DNA of 64,000 nt from Paraburkholderia phenoliruptrix (GTDB lineage: Bacteria > Pseudomonadota > Gammaproteobacteria > Burkholderiales > Burkholderiaceae), in NCBI RefSeq assembly GCF_902859825.1, contig NZ_CADIKB010000001.1, positions 496,001 through 560,000 on the forward strand, written 5' to 3'. The notes under the pieces are model-generated. The model saw only the letters and a program-made list of their open reading frames with translations. It did not search any database and was not told the DNA's origin. The position numbers and the translations under genes are program-made. Shown here one piece after another: positions 17,609-28,154 of the stretch; position 1 is the first letter of the stretch; every line of letters starts with the position of its first letter.

Positions 17609-18355
17609 CTACACGGGTATTGCACTCCCTGTCGCGACCGAACCCGTCGCGCTGCCCGCAGCACGAACACCGCCCGCGCGGCTATGCAGCGCTTGCGCCC
17701 ATTGCGCGACGCGCTCGGGATCGAGCCGCGAGCGCCGGCCATCGACGCACAACGCTGTGCGGAACCCCGCCACATCCGGCGCCAGCGCGCGGATCTGCGG
17801 AAGCTGCGCCCAGCCGAGCGAGCCCGCGAGGCCGCCCATCGCGCCGCGCACTCGCGCGAGCCGCAGCCAGCGTGCAAGCGAGTCGCCGTCCACGTGATCG
17901 AACAGCGTGCTGCCGTCTTTGGCCGAGGTGTCGAACATCAAGCCCGCAAAACCGAGCGACACCGCATGCTCGACCAGTTCGCCGTCCATGCCGCCGTCGC
18001 ATAGCAGTACGGGGACGACGGTTGCCGGCAGAGTTGCCAGTTGTTCGAGGCAACGGCGTGCGGCCGGGCCGGGCGTCACGCCCACTTTCACGTAATCGAC
18101 GCCGGTGTCGCTCACATCGATCACGCGTGCGGCGATGTCATCGAGCGCTTCGGGCGGAAGGTCGCCGATCGTCGCGCTGATCGGCTTGACCGGATAGCGG
18201 GCGCGAAGCTCGCGGACAATGCGCGCGATGTCACCGGGTGACACGCCGCCGAGCGCGCCCGTGTTCGGCTCCTTCAGGTCGATCAGGTCCGCGCCGGCGC
18301 GGGCGGCGTCCAACGCTTCGTCGTGCGAGCGCACGCTCGCCAGCAATGCCGTCAT
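17609..18355 (-). CDS. mfnB: MfnB, (5-formylfuran-3-yl)methyl phosphate synthase (DUF556 family)
   Basis: 248 residues forming a TIM barrel. MTALLASVRSHDEALDAA, GADLIDLKEPNTGALGG and ISATIGDLP are hallmarks of the family, with Lys27-equivalent chemistry in the DLKEPN segment. MfnB makes the furan ring of methanofuran from two molecules of glyceraldehyde-3-phosphate. It is the downstream partner of the DUF447-like gene and pqqA on the same strand, 150 bases after DUF447. The C-terminal 20 residues are low-complexity (Ala/Gly/Ser) and probably not conserved. Confidence 0.92.
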   Translation of the reverse strand: MTALLASVRSHDEALDAARAGADLIDLKEPNTGALGGVSPGDIARIVRELRARYPVKPISATIGDLPPEALDDIAARVIDVSDTGVDYVKVGVTPGPAARRCLEQLATLPATVVPVLLCDGGMDGELVEHAVSLGFAGLMFDTSAKDGSTLFDHVDGDSLARWLRLARVRGAMGGLAGSLGWAQLPQIRALAPDVAGFRTALCVDGRRSRLDPERVAQWAQALHSRAGGVRAAGSATGSVATGSAIPV

Positions 18356-18455
18356 CGGTGTTCTCCGAAAAGAGGGGAAAAAACGGGGAAAAGCAGGGCA
18401 ATGAGGAATTTCGCGGCAGACCTGAACAGCAGACCGGGCGCCGAACCTGGCCGCC

Positions 18456-18515
18456 AAACGAGCAGCCAAACGACCAGCCAACTAAGCAGCCAACTAAGCA
18501 GCCAACTAAGCAGCC
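18456..18515. repeat. Five-copy 12-bp tandem repeat at the end of the DUF447-like gene
   Basis: Five consecutive 12-base units occur: two diverged copies (AAACGAGCAGCC, AAACGACCAGCC) followed by three identical AACTAAGCAGCC units. The array spans the stop codon of the DUF447-like gene (18506-18508) and continues into the spacer before mfnB. Because each identical unit carries the stop triplet in the same phase, copy-number change would not alter the protein end. Slippage expansion is the likely origin. Confidence 0.85.
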
Positions 18516-19090
18516 CGCCCGCCGGGCGCCGCAGACCGCTCGCGGTGCCGCGCGATAGCCGACGTGAGCCAGCCCCACGCGGTGCGTTCGGCCTCGCCGG
18601 CGGTCTTGTCGATCGCGATCTGCAGATAGGCCATCTCGCGGTCCACCTTGTCCGCGGGCAGCATGAAAAGCCGGCTCACGAGAATCGCGCCTTCGACGAC
18701 GGCTGCCTGCGCGCGATTGAACCCGGTGAACGGCGCATGCGTTTCGCGGTGCACGCATTTCATGCGCAGCACGGGGCGCTCGCTATCGTCGCGCAATTCG
18801 TGCAGTTCGAGCTCGGCATGCGCGAGCGATTCGACGAGCCTCACGCTCGCGACGCGGCTCGCGGCGAGCGTCGGCCAGTCGGTTGCGCAATGCGTGACGC
18901 AACCCGCGAACACGCGGACATCGGTCGTGAAATTAAGCACCGCCGCACGCGTGGCGACAATGTTGTCGAGCGTGACGGACGGGCGAAAAGGCGACAGGAT
19001 GACAAACTCGCCCTCGTAGCGGGCTCCCATCGGCGCGACATGAGGACGGCCATCGCACGCTGCAGTAGTGACGATCGTTTCGTGGATCAT
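18506..19090 (-). CDS. DUF447-like flavin-split-barrel protein linked to H4MPT methylotrophy
   Basis: 194 residues opening MIHETIVTTAACDGRPHVAPMG, a flavin-reductase-like split-barrel N-terminus, then NFTTDVRVFAGCVTH and a C-terminal helical part. From memory it matches DUF447, a family shared between methanogens and H4MPT-using bacteria, with no settled function. It sits between pqqA and mfnB on the same strand. A cofactor-biosynthesis or flavin-dependent role is inferred from neighbours only. No clear ribosome-binding site precedes the ATG at 19090. Confidence 0.75.
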   Translation of the reverse strand: MIHETIVTTAACDGRPHVAPMGARYEGEFVILSPFRPSVTLDNIVATRAAVLNFTTDVRVFAGCVTHCATDWPTLAASRVASVRLVESLAHAELELHELRDDSERPVLRMKCVHRETHAPFTGFNRAQAAVVEGAILVSRLFMLPADKVDREMAYLQIAIDKTAGEAERTAWGWLTSAIARHRERSAAPGGRAA

Positions 19091-19162
19091 GGATGGGAAC
19101 GCGTGTCGTGGCAGCGCTTCGGGCCGCCCGTGTTGCTGACGATTACCAATCGGTCCGCAGAG

Positions 19163-19181
19163 GGGCCGCATCACGCGGCCC
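19163..19181 (-). terminator. Hairpin directly after pqqA
   Basis: GGGCCGC-ATCAC-GCGGCCC forms a perfect 7-bp stem with a 5-base loop, starting nine bases after the pqqA stop. No U-tract follows, so it is better read as an mRNA-stabilising or attenuating hairpin than as a full terminator. Hairpins after pqqA are known in other PQQ operons, where they give much more pqqA mRNA than downstream message. Confidence 0.55.
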
Positions 19182-19189
19182 ATGCGGGC

Positions 19190-19264
19190 TTAACGCGTAG
19201 CGATATACATCGTGATTTCGAAACCAAAACGCATATCGGTGTAGCTCGGAGTCGTCCATTGCAT
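19190..19264 (-). CDS. pqqA: PqqA, PQQ precursor peptide (24 residues)
   Basis: A 24-codon gene beginning [13 protein letters not shown] and ending [11 protein letters not shown]. It contains the invariant Glu16-x3-Tyr20 pair that PqqE cross-links to form PQQ, together with the family's Trp3, Pro6 and Gly14-Phe15. A strong GGAGGAAG ribosome-binding site lies a few bases upstream of the ATG at 19264, fitting a highly expressed precursor. It is about 12 kb from pqqBCDE and on the same strand, upstream of the DUF447-like and mfnB genes and divergent from cbbL. No other pqqA candidate was seen in the window, so this appears to supply the substrate for the distant enzymes. Confidence 0.95.
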   Translation of the reverse strand: MQWTTPSYTDMRFGFEITMYIATR

Positions 19265-21206
<1,942 letters not shown>

Positions 21207-21276
21207 ATGATTCCAATGACTTTAGCTGCTCCAATCACTTAACGCGGCGTCGAAAGTTTCAACGTGCAGGTCTGCA

Positions 21277-21294
21277 GCAGTGGCGACCCACTGC
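21277..21294 (+). other. Hairpin between cbbL and cbbS
   Basis: GCAGTGG-CGAC-CCACTGC is a perfect 7-bp stem with a 4-base loop in the 143-base cbbL-cbbS gap. There is no following T-run. It probably stabilises or punctuates the message so that the two subunits are made in the right ratio; that is inference. Confidence 0.5.
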
Positions 21295-21349
21295 GCGTGA
21301 GACCGTGTGCGCCGTTGAACATGGCAGTCAATCAATCGCGAGGTACGTC

Positions 21350-21778
21350 ATGCGTATTACACAGGGTACGTTTTCCTTCCTGCCTGAATTGACCGACGAG
21401 GAAATCAGTCTGCAGATCGACTATGCGTTGAGCCAGGGCTGGGCCTGTTCCGTCGAATTCACCGACGACCCGCACCCGCGCAATACCTATTGGGAAATGT
21501 GGGGCCTGCCGATGTTCGACCTGCACGACGCAGCAGGCGTGCTGCAGGAAGTGAAAGCCTGCCGCGCGGCTCGGCCCGATCACTACATCAAGATCAATGC
21601 GTTCGACTCGGTGCGCGGCTTCGAGACGATGCGCCTGTCGTTCATCGTGAATCGCCCACGCGACGAGCCGGGCTTCCGCCTAACACGCGAGGATGGGCCT
21701 GGGCGCGTGCAACGTTACGGGCTGGCGGGTTACGCGAGCGAGCGGCCCGCCGGCCAACGCTACGGTACGGAGCGCTGA
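21350..21778 (+). CDS. cbbS: RuBisCO small subunit, red-type
   Basis: 142 residues starting [19 protein letters not shown], followed by [21 protein letters not shown] and [11 protein letters not shown], and ending with the C-terminal extension that marks red-type small subunits (roughly residue 100 onward). That extension forms the central beta barrel and aids assembly without dedicated chaperones. It lies 143 bases after cbbL and three bases before cbbX. The ATG at 21350 gives the family N-terminus; a longer upstream frame does not. Confidence 0.97.
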   Translation: MRITQGTFSFLPELTDEEISLQIDYALSQGWACSVEFTDDPHPRNTYWEMWGLPMFDLHDAAGVLQEVKACRAARPDHYIKINAFDSVRGFETMRLSFIVNRPRDEPGFRLTREDGPGRVQRYGLAGYASERPAGQRYGTER

Positions 21779-21781
21779 GCC

Positions 21782-22780
21782 ATGAATCTCGCGCTGCCGC
21801 CGAATATCGATCTCGCCGCGCTGTATCGCGACTCGGGCATCGGCGAGGTGCTCGCGGAACTGGACCGCGATCTCGTCGGGCTCGCGCCGGTCAAGACCCG
21901 CATTCGCGAAATCGCCGCGCATCTGCTCGTCGAGCGTGCGCGCGAATCGCTCGGTCTTGCGAGCGGCGCGCCCACGCTGCATATGTGTTTCTCCGGCAAT
22001 CCGGGCACCGGCAAGACGACGGTCGCACTGCGCATGGCCGAGGTGCTGCACCGGCTCGGCTACATTCGCCGCAATCATCTTGTCTCGGTGACGCGCGACG
22101 ATCTGGTCGGCCAGTACATCGGCCACACCGCGCCGAAAACGCGCGATGTGCTCAAGCGCGCGATGGGCGGCGTGCTGTTCATCGACGAAGCGTATTACCT
22201 GTACCGTCCCGAGAATGAACGCGACTATGGTCAGGAGGCCATAGAAATCCTGCTGCAGACCATGGAAAACCAGCGCGACGACCTGGTCGTGATTCTGGCC
22301 GGTTACGCGTCGCGCATGGAAGTGTTCTTCGAGAGCAACCCGGGATTTCGCTCGCGCATTGCGCATCACATTACGTTTCCCGATTACGGCCACGCGCAAT
22401 TGATCGAGATTGCCGAGCGCATGCTCGCGGCGATGCACTACCGCTTCGACGACGACTCGCGGCGTGCTTTCGCGGACTACCTCGCGTTGCGCACGCGTCA
22501 GCCGAATTTTGCCAATGCGCGCTCTGTGCGCAATGCGCTCGACCGCTCGCGGCTGCGCCAGGCCAACCGTCTTTTCGCGAAGGCGATGGAAGGCGGCGCG
22601 CCGATCGATGCGGCCGCCTTGACGCTGATCGCCGCCGGGGACATTCGCGCGAGCCGCGTATTTGCCGAGCCGCTTGCGCGAGCTGACGCGACCGGTGCAT
22701 TGGACGATGCCGCAAGCGCTGACGCGTCAAACGCCGACGCGCCCGGCGCACGGCACGCCGCCGCGGCGCCGCCAGGCTGA
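21782..22780 (+). CDS. cbbX: CbbX, red-type RuBisCO activase
   Basis: 332 residues; an AAA+ ATPase with Walker A GNPGTGKT (72-79), Walker [11 protein letters not shown] and an arginine-finger region near [11 protein letters not shown]. CbbX hexamers thread the large-subunit C-terminal tail to release inhibitory sugar phosphates, and they are found with red-type enzymes. The final 30 or so residues are an Ala/Asp-rich low-complexity tail longer than is usual. It follows cbbS by three bases. Confidence 0.97.
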   Translation: MNLALPPNIDLAALYRDSGIGEVLAELDRDLVGLAPVKTRIREIAAHLLVERARESLGLASGAPTLHMCFSGNPGTGKTTVALRMAEVLHRLGYIRRNHLVSVTRDDLVGQYIGHTAPKTRDVLKRAMGGVLFIDEAYYLYRPENERDYGQEAIEILLQTMENQRDDLVVILAGYASRMEVFFESNPGFRSRIAHHITFPDYGHAQLIEIAERMLAAMHYRFDDDSRRAFADYLALRTRQPNFANARSVRNALDRSRLRQANRLFAKAMEGGAPIDAAALTLIAAGDIRASRVFAEPLARADATGALDDAASADASNADAPGARHAAAAPPG

Positions 22781-22805
22781 AACAGAACAACCTCAGGAGA
22801 TCGCC

Positions 22806-23921
22806 ATGCAAGACGGACGCACGACCCTTTCGAAGTTTCTGATCGACACGCTCGACCGCCAGCCTTGCACGGCGGGAATCGTGCAAAACGCGGGGCTCTC
22901 CGCGTTGCTGATCGACGTGGCCGCGGCCATCAAGTCGATTTCGGCGATGCTCACCAAGGGCGCGTTGGGCGGCCATTACGGCTCGGCGCAGAGCATCAAC
23001 ACGCACGGCGAGGAGCAGAAGAAGCTCGACATTGCGACCAACGAAGTCTTCGTGCAGCACTGCGAGTGGGACGGTCTGCTCGCGGCGATGGTCTCCGAGG
23101 AAATGGAGCGCGTCTACACGATTCCGCCAGGCTACCCGCGCGGCGACTATCTGCTCGCCTTCGATCCGCTCGACGGTTCGTCGAACATCGACATCAACGG
23201 TGTGGTGGGCTCGATCTTCTCGGTGCTGCGCCATATCGACGATGATTCCGCTGCCAGGCGCGAACCGGTCAGCGAGTCGTCGTTCTTGAGGCCGGGCCGC
23301 GAGCAGGTCGCGGCCGGCTATGCGATTTATGGTCCGTCGACCATGCTCGTGCTGTCGGTCGGCAGCGGCACGCATGGCTTCACGCTTGAGCGCGACATCG
23401 GCAATTTCGTGCTGACGCATTCGAATATCCGCATTCCCGCGGATACGGCCGAGTTTGCGATCAACGCGTCGAACGAACGCTTCTGGGAGCCGCCGGTGCG
23501 GCGCTACGTGCAGGAATGCAAGGACGGGCGCACCGGCTGCCGTGCCGAGGACTTCAACATGCGCTGGATCGCCTCGATGGTCGCCGAGGTGCATCGCATC
23601 CTGATGCGCGGCGGCGTGTTCATGTATCCGCGCGACTCGAAGACGCCCGGCATGGAAGGGCGCCTGAGGCTGCTGTATGAGGCGAACCCGATGAGCTTTC
23701 TCGTCGAGCAGGCGGGCGGTCTGTCCATTACGGGCCGCGAGCGCATTCTCGACGTCGTGCCGCATACGCTGCATGGCCGAGTGCCGGTGATTCTCGGCTC
23801 ACGCAACGAAGTCGAGCGCATTGGCCGTTATCACGGCGAATACGATCGAGGCGAGGATCAGCCCTTCACGTCGCCGCTCTTTGGCCGGCGCTCGCTTTTT
23901 CTGCCGGGTTTCACTGCCTGA
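22806..23921 (+). CDS. cbbF: Fructose-1,6-bisphosphatase, class I
   Basis: 371 residues. The metal and substrate motifs [13 protein letters not shown] and VSEEME are intact, and the GGVFMYPRD and [18 protein letters not shown] region matches class I fructose bisphosphatases. In Calvin-cycle operons it hydrolyses fructose-1,6- and possibly sedoheptulose-1,7-bisphosphate. The start at 22806 has CAGGAG upstream and lies 25 bases after cbbX. Confidence 0.97.
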   Translation: MQDGRTTLSKFLIDTLDRQPCTAGIVQNAGLSALLIDVAAAIKSISAMLTKGALGGHYGSAQSINTHGEEQKKLDIATNEVFVQHCEWDGLLAAMVSEEMERVYTIPPGYPRGDYLLAFDPLDGSSNIDINGVVGSIFSVLRHIDDDSAARREPVSESSFLRPGREQVAAGYAIYGPSTMLVLSVGSGTHGFTLERDIGNFVLTHSNIRIPADTAEFAINASNERFWEPPVRRYVQECKDGRTGCRAEDFNMRWIASMVAEVHRILMRGGVFMYPRDSKTPGMEGRLRLLYEANPMSFLVEQAGGLSITGRERILDVVPHTLHGRVPVILGSRNEVERIGRYHGEYDRGEDQPFTSPLFGRRSLFLPGFTA

Positions 23922-23999
23922 TTGCGCGCAGCCGGGGCGCACGGCATGGAGATTCGCGAAGCGCGGCCGAACCGAACACTACTATCCGGAGACAAGCGC

Positions 24000-24872
24000 A
24001 TGTCAGTCAAACACCCGATCATCGCGGTGACCGGTTCGAGCGGCGCCGGCACCACGACCGTGATGAAAAGTTTTACCCATATTTTCAGGCGCGAAAAGAT
24101 CAACGCGCAGATTGTGGAAGGCGACGCGTTTCATCGCTACGACCGTCACGGCATGCGCGAAGCCATGAAACAGCACGAGCGCGACGGCGTGCCGAACTTC
24201 AGCCACTTCGGGCCGCAAGCTAATCTGCTCGAAGAACTGGAGGCACTCTTTGCAAGCTATGGAGAAAGCGGAACCGGCAAGTTTCGGCACTATGTGCACG
24301 ATGAAATGGAAACGCGCCTTTACCAGCAGGACGCCGGCACGTTCACCCCGTGGGAGGACGTGCAGCCCGGCACCGACCTGATGTTCTACGAAGGGCTGCA
24401 TGGCGCGGCGGTGACCGACACCGTCGATATTGCGCGGCATGCGGATCTGCTGATCGGCGTGGTGCCGATCATCAACCTGGAGTGGATCCAGAAGCTGCAT
24501 CGCGATCAGACCATGCGCGGCTATTCGCACGAAGCGGTGGTCGATACCATCCTGCGGCGCATGCCCGACTACGTGAACTACATCTGTCCGCAATTTTCGC
24601 GCACGCATGTGAATTTCCAGCGCGTGCCGACGGTGGACACGTCAAATCCGTTCATTGCGCGCGAGATTCCGCAGCCGGACGAGAGCTTTGTCGTGATCCG
24701 CTTCGCACGGCCGAAGGGCATCGACTTTCAGTATCTGCTGACCATGCTGCACGACTCCTTCATGTCGCGCCCGAATGTGATCGTGGTACCTGGCGGCAAG
24801 ATGGGCCTCGCCATGCAACTGATCTTCACGCCGATGATTCTGCAACTGATCGACCGGCGCTCGCGAGCGTAA
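24000..24872 (+). CDS. cbbP: Phosphoribulokinase
   Basis: 290 residues of the octameric proteobacterial type. The P-loop region is VTGSSGAGTTTVMKSF near the N-terminus, followed by VEGDAFHRYDR and LMFYEGLHG. It phosphorylates ribulose-5-phosphate with ATP to form the RuBisCO substrate, a step unique to the Calvin cycle. The start at 24000 follows a CCGGAG site, 78 bases after cbbF. Later parts (NFQRVPTVDTSNPF) match the family. Confidence 0.97.
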   Translation: MSVKHPIIAVTGSSGAGTTTVMKSFTHIFRREKINAQIVEGDAFHRYDRHGMREAMKQHERDGVPNFSHFGPQANLLEELEALFASYGESGTGKFRHYVHDEMETRLYQQDAGTFTPWEDVQPGTDLMFYEGLHGAAVTDTVDIARHADLLIGVVPIINLEWIQKLHRDQTMRGYSHEAVVDTILRRMPDYVNYICPQFSRTHVNFQRVPTVDTSNPFIAREIPQPDESFVVIRFARPKGIDFQYLLTMLHDSFMSRPNVIVVPGGKMGLAMQLIFTPMILQLIDRRSRA

Positions 24873-24924
24873 GGAGCGCGGCTCTACGTGAAAGAACTGC
24901 TTCAGTTTCCGAAGGAGAGATTCG

Positions 24925-26985
24925 ATGAGCGCCGTTGCACAATCGCTTGCCTTACCGCCAACCCGCCTGATGGCCGACGCGCTGCGCATGCTCGCCATCG
25001 ACGCCGTCGAAGCGGCGAAGTCGGGCCACCCCGGCATGCCGCTCGGCATGGCGGAGATCGCCGTCGCGCTGTGGGACCGGCATCTCAAGCATAATCCGCG
25101 CAATCCCGCATGGCCCGATCGCGACCGCTTCGTGCTGTCGAACGGACACGGCTCGATGCTGCTGTACGGGCTGCTGCATCTCACCGGCTACGATCTGCCG
25201 ATTGACGAGTTGAAACGCTTTCGTCAATTGCACAGCAAAACGCCGGGACATCCCGAGGTGGGCGTGACACCCGGCGTGGAGACGACGACCGGCCCGCTCG
25301 GCCAGGGGCTCGCCAACGCGGTCGGCATGGCGCTCGCGGAGGCGCTGCTCGCGCGCGAGTTCAACCGGCCCGGGCATACGATTGTCGATCACCGCACGTA
25401 TGTGTTCGCGGGCGACGGCTGTCTGATGGAAGGCATTTCGCATGAGGCTGCGTCGCTCGCGGGCACGTTGAAGCTCGACAAGCTGACGGTGCTGTATGAC
25501 GACAACGGCATTTCCATCGACGGCCATGTCGCGCAGTGGTTCAACGACGACACGCCCGCGCGTTTCGCCGCCTATGGCTGGCATGTGGTGCGCGACGTGG
25601 ACGGCCATGACGCCGACGCCGTCGACCGTGCGCTGCAGGAGGCGCACGCGGCCGAGCGGCCCGCGCTGATCTGCTGCCGCACGGTGATCGGTCAAGGTTC
25701 GCCCGGCAAAGCCGGTACCCACGACGTGCACGGCGCACCGCTCGGCGCGGATGAGGTCGCGAATACGCGGCGCGCGCTCGGCTGGAGCTATCCGCCGTTC
25801 GCCGTTCCCGAGGAAGTGCGCTCGCAGTGGGATGCGAGTGCGCGCGGCGAGGCGGCCGAAGCCGACTGGCGGCGCCGTTTCGAAGCGTATCGCGAGCACT
25901 ATCCGCTCGAAGCCGCCGAATTCGAGCGCAGGACACAGGGTGCGCTGCCCGCGCATTGGCGGGATACGGTTCGCGCCATGCTGCGCGATGCCGACAGCGC
26001 GGCGCAATCCATCGCGACACGCAAGGCGTCCCAGCAGGCCATTGCTTTGCTTGCGCGCGCGCTGCCGGAACTGCTCGGCGGATCCGCGGATCTGACAGGC
26101 TCGAACCTGACCGACTGGCAGGCGGCGGTCGACGTTCACGCCAACGCGATGGGCCTGCAATGGGGTAACTATCTGCACTACGGGGTGCGCGAGTTCGGCA
26201 TGAGCGCGGTGATCAACGGCATCGCGCTGCATCGCGGGCATATTGCATTCGGCGGCACGTTCCTGACCTTTTCCGACTACTCGCGCAACGCGCTGCGCAT
26301 GGCCGCGTTGATGAAGACACGCTCGATCTTCGTGTTCACGCACGATTCGATCGGGCTTGGCGAAGACGGGCCGACGCATCAGTCGGTGGAGCACGCCGCG
26401 AGCTTGCGGCTGATTCCCGGGCTCGACGTCTGGCGTCCCTGCGATACCGTGGAAACCGCGCGCGCATGGGCAAGCGCGATCGAGCGCGAGGGGCCGTCAT
26501 GTCTGCTGTTGAGCCGCCAGAACCTGCCGTTCGTCACGCGCGACGGCGCGCGGATCGACGCAATAGAGCGAGGCGGCTATGTGTTGCGGGATTGGCCGGA
26601 TGCATCCCACGCTGCGGGCCGCGAGCCACCGGCGCGCGTCGTGCTGATTGCTACGGGCTCCGAAGTATCGCTGGCTCTCGACGCAAGGGCGCTGCTCGCC
26701 GAAGCAGGCATCGCGGCGCGCGTCGTTTCCATGCCGTCCACAAGCGTATTCGACCGCCAGCCGGACAACTGGCGCGATACGGTGCTGCCGCCGGGTGTGC
26801 CGCGCGTGGCCGTGGAAGCCGGCGTGCGCGCGTTCTGGCGGCAGTACGTGGGTCTGGAAGGCGGCGTGGTGGGTATCGACACATTCGGCGAGTCGGCGCC
26901 CGCTGCCGCGCTGTTCGAACATTTCGCGCTGACGGCGCGGGCCGTGGCGGACGAAGCGTGTCGCGTCGTGCGGCGCCCCGCATAA
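24925..26985 (+). CDS. cbbT: Transketolase
   Basis: 686 residues, the usual length. The thiamine diphosphate motif [13 protein letters not shown], the N-terminal [15 protein letters not shown] and the second-domain [16 protein letters not shown] are all present. It transfers two-carbon ketol units to regenerate ribulose-5-phosphate. An AAGGAGA site precedes the ATG. The gene lies 52 bases after cbbP and 40 before cbbA. A few C-terminal surface segments are unusually Ala/Arg-rich but the core is intact. Confidence 0.97.
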   Translation: MSAVAQSLALPPTRLMADALRMLAIDAVEAAKSGHPGMPLGMAEIAVALWDRHLKHNPRNPAWPDRDRFVLSNGHGSMLLYGLLHLTGYDLPIDELKRFRQLHSKTPGHPEVGVTPGVETTTGPLGQGLANAVGMALAEALLAREFNRPGHTIVDHRTYVFAGDGCLMEGISHEAASLAGTLKLDKLTVLYDDNGISIDGHVAQWFNDDTPARFAAYGWHVVRDVDGHDADAVDRALQEAHAAERPALICCRTVIGQGSPGKAGTHDVHGAPLGADEVANTRRALGWSYPPFAVPEEVRSQWDASARGEAAEADWRRRFEAYREHYPLEAAEFERRTQGALPAHWRDTVRAMLRDADSAAQSIATRKASQQAIALLARALPELLGGSADLTGSNLTDWQAAVDVHANAMGLQWGNYLHYGVREFGMSAVINGIALHRGHIAFGGTFLTFSDYSRNALRMAALMKTRSIFVFTHDSIGLGEDGPTHQSVEHAASLRLIPGLDVWRPCDTVETARAWASAIEREGPSCLLLSRQNLPFVTRDGARIDAIERGGYVLRDWPDASHAAGREPPARVVLIATGSEVSLALDARALLAEAGIAARVVSMPSTSVFDRQPDNWRDTVLPPGVPRVAVEAGVRAFWRQYVGLEGGVVGIDTFGESAPAAALFEHFALTARAVADEACRVVRRPA

Positions 26986-27025
26986 GCGGCACCACAGCAT
27001 TTCAACTGTCCTTGGGGAGTTTGCA

Positions 27026-28063
27026 ATGGCCTTCATCGCACTGCGTCAGCTTCTGGATCACGCGGCCGAACACGGCTACGGCGTGCCCGCGTTCAACGTC
27101 AACAATATGGAGCAGATCCACGCGATCATGCAGGCCGCGGAGGAAACCGCGAGCCCTGTGATCCTGCAGGCGTCCGCGGGGGCGCGCAAATATGCGGGCG
27201 AGCCTTATCTGCGCCACCTCGTGCTGGCCGCGCTCGAGGCGCATCCCGACATTCCGCTCGTCTTGCATCAGGATCACGGCGCGAGTCCGGCCGTGTGTCA
27301 GCAGGCAATCCGCTCCGGCTTTACCTCCGTGATGATGGACGGCTCGTTGCTGCCCGATCAGAAAACGCCCGCCACGTATGACTACAACGTCGACGTGAGC
27401 CGGCGCGTCGTGGAAGCGGCGCACGCGGTCGGGGTGTCGGTTGAAGGGGAGTTGGGCTGTTTGGGTTCGCTCGAAACGGGCAAGGCCGGCGAGGAGGACG
27501 GCGTCGGTGCACAAGGACAGCTTGCGCGCGACGATCTGCTGACCGATCCTGAGGAGGCCCACGTTTTCGTCGAAGCAACCGGTGTCGATGCGCTCGCTAT
27601 TGCGATCGGCACGTCGCATGGCGCCTATAAGTTCAGCCGCCAGCCTACCGGCGACATTCTCGCGATCGACCGCATCGTCGACATTCATGAGCGGATTCCG
27701 AATACGCACCTCGTGATGCACGGTTCTTCTTCGGTGCCGCAGGAATGGCTCGCGGTGATCCGCGAATACGGCGGCGACATTCCGGCGACCTATGGCGTGC
27801 CCGTCGAGGAAATTCAGCGCGGCATTGCGCACGGTGTGCGCAAGGTCAACATCGACACCGACATCCGGCTCGCGATGAGCGGCGCCATGCGCAAGTCGAT
27901 GGCGAATGCGCGCGCCGAGTTCGATCCGCGCGCCGCGTTGAAGGCAGCCACGGCCGCGGCGCGCAGCGTGTGCGTGGAGCGCTTCGAGGCGTTCGGGTGC
28001 GCGGGGCAGGCGCCGCGCATCAGGCCGCTGCCGCTTGAGGCGATGGCGCGCCGCTATCACTGA
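27026..28063 (+). CDS. cbbA: Fructose-bisphosphate aldolase, class II
   Basis: 345 residues of the zinc-dependent Calvin-cycle subtype. Metal and substrate motifs are [33 protein letters not shown] and [10 protein letters not shown]. It makes fructose-1,6- and sedoheptulose-1,7-bisphosphate. It is the last recognisable gene of the cbb operon, with GGGGAG upstream. Immediately after its stop lies an orphan ribosome-binding site and ATG (see separate entry). Confidence 0.97.
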   Translation: MAFIALRQLLDHAAEHGYGVPAFNVNNMEQIHAIMQAAEETASPVILQASAGARKYAGEPYLRHLVLAALEAHPDIPLVLHQDHGASPAVCQQAIRSGFTSVMMDGSLLPDQKTPATYDYNVDVSRRVVEAAHAVGVSVEGELGCLGSLETGKAGEEDGVGAQGQLARDDLLTDPEEAHVFVEATGVDALAIAIGTSHGAYKFSRQPTGDILAIDRIVDIHERIPNTHLVMHGSSSVPQEWLAVIREYGGDIPATYGVPVEEIQRGIAHGVRKVNIDTDIRLAMSGAMRKSMANARAEFDPRAALKAATAAARSVCVERFEAFGCAGQAPRIRPLPLEAMARRYH

Positions 28064-28154
28064 CCGCGAGGAGGACGTCATGCGGCGAAGCGGCTGCCGC
28101 AAGCGCAGTGATTGCGCGCGGCGGCTTCACACAGAGTGTAAAGCCACCGGAATT
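28064..28154 (+). other. Orphan ribosome-binding site and ATG after cbbA
   Basis: GAGGAGGA (28068-28075) stands four bases before an ATG at 28080, a near-ideal translation start. The frame it opens runs antisense through the dihydropteroate-synthase-like gene and resembles no protein I know. I read it as the surviving start of a lost downstream cbb gene (for example an epimerase or phosphatase) at a rearrangement junction. The gap also separates two convergent operons, without a clear terminator. Confidence 0.4.
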
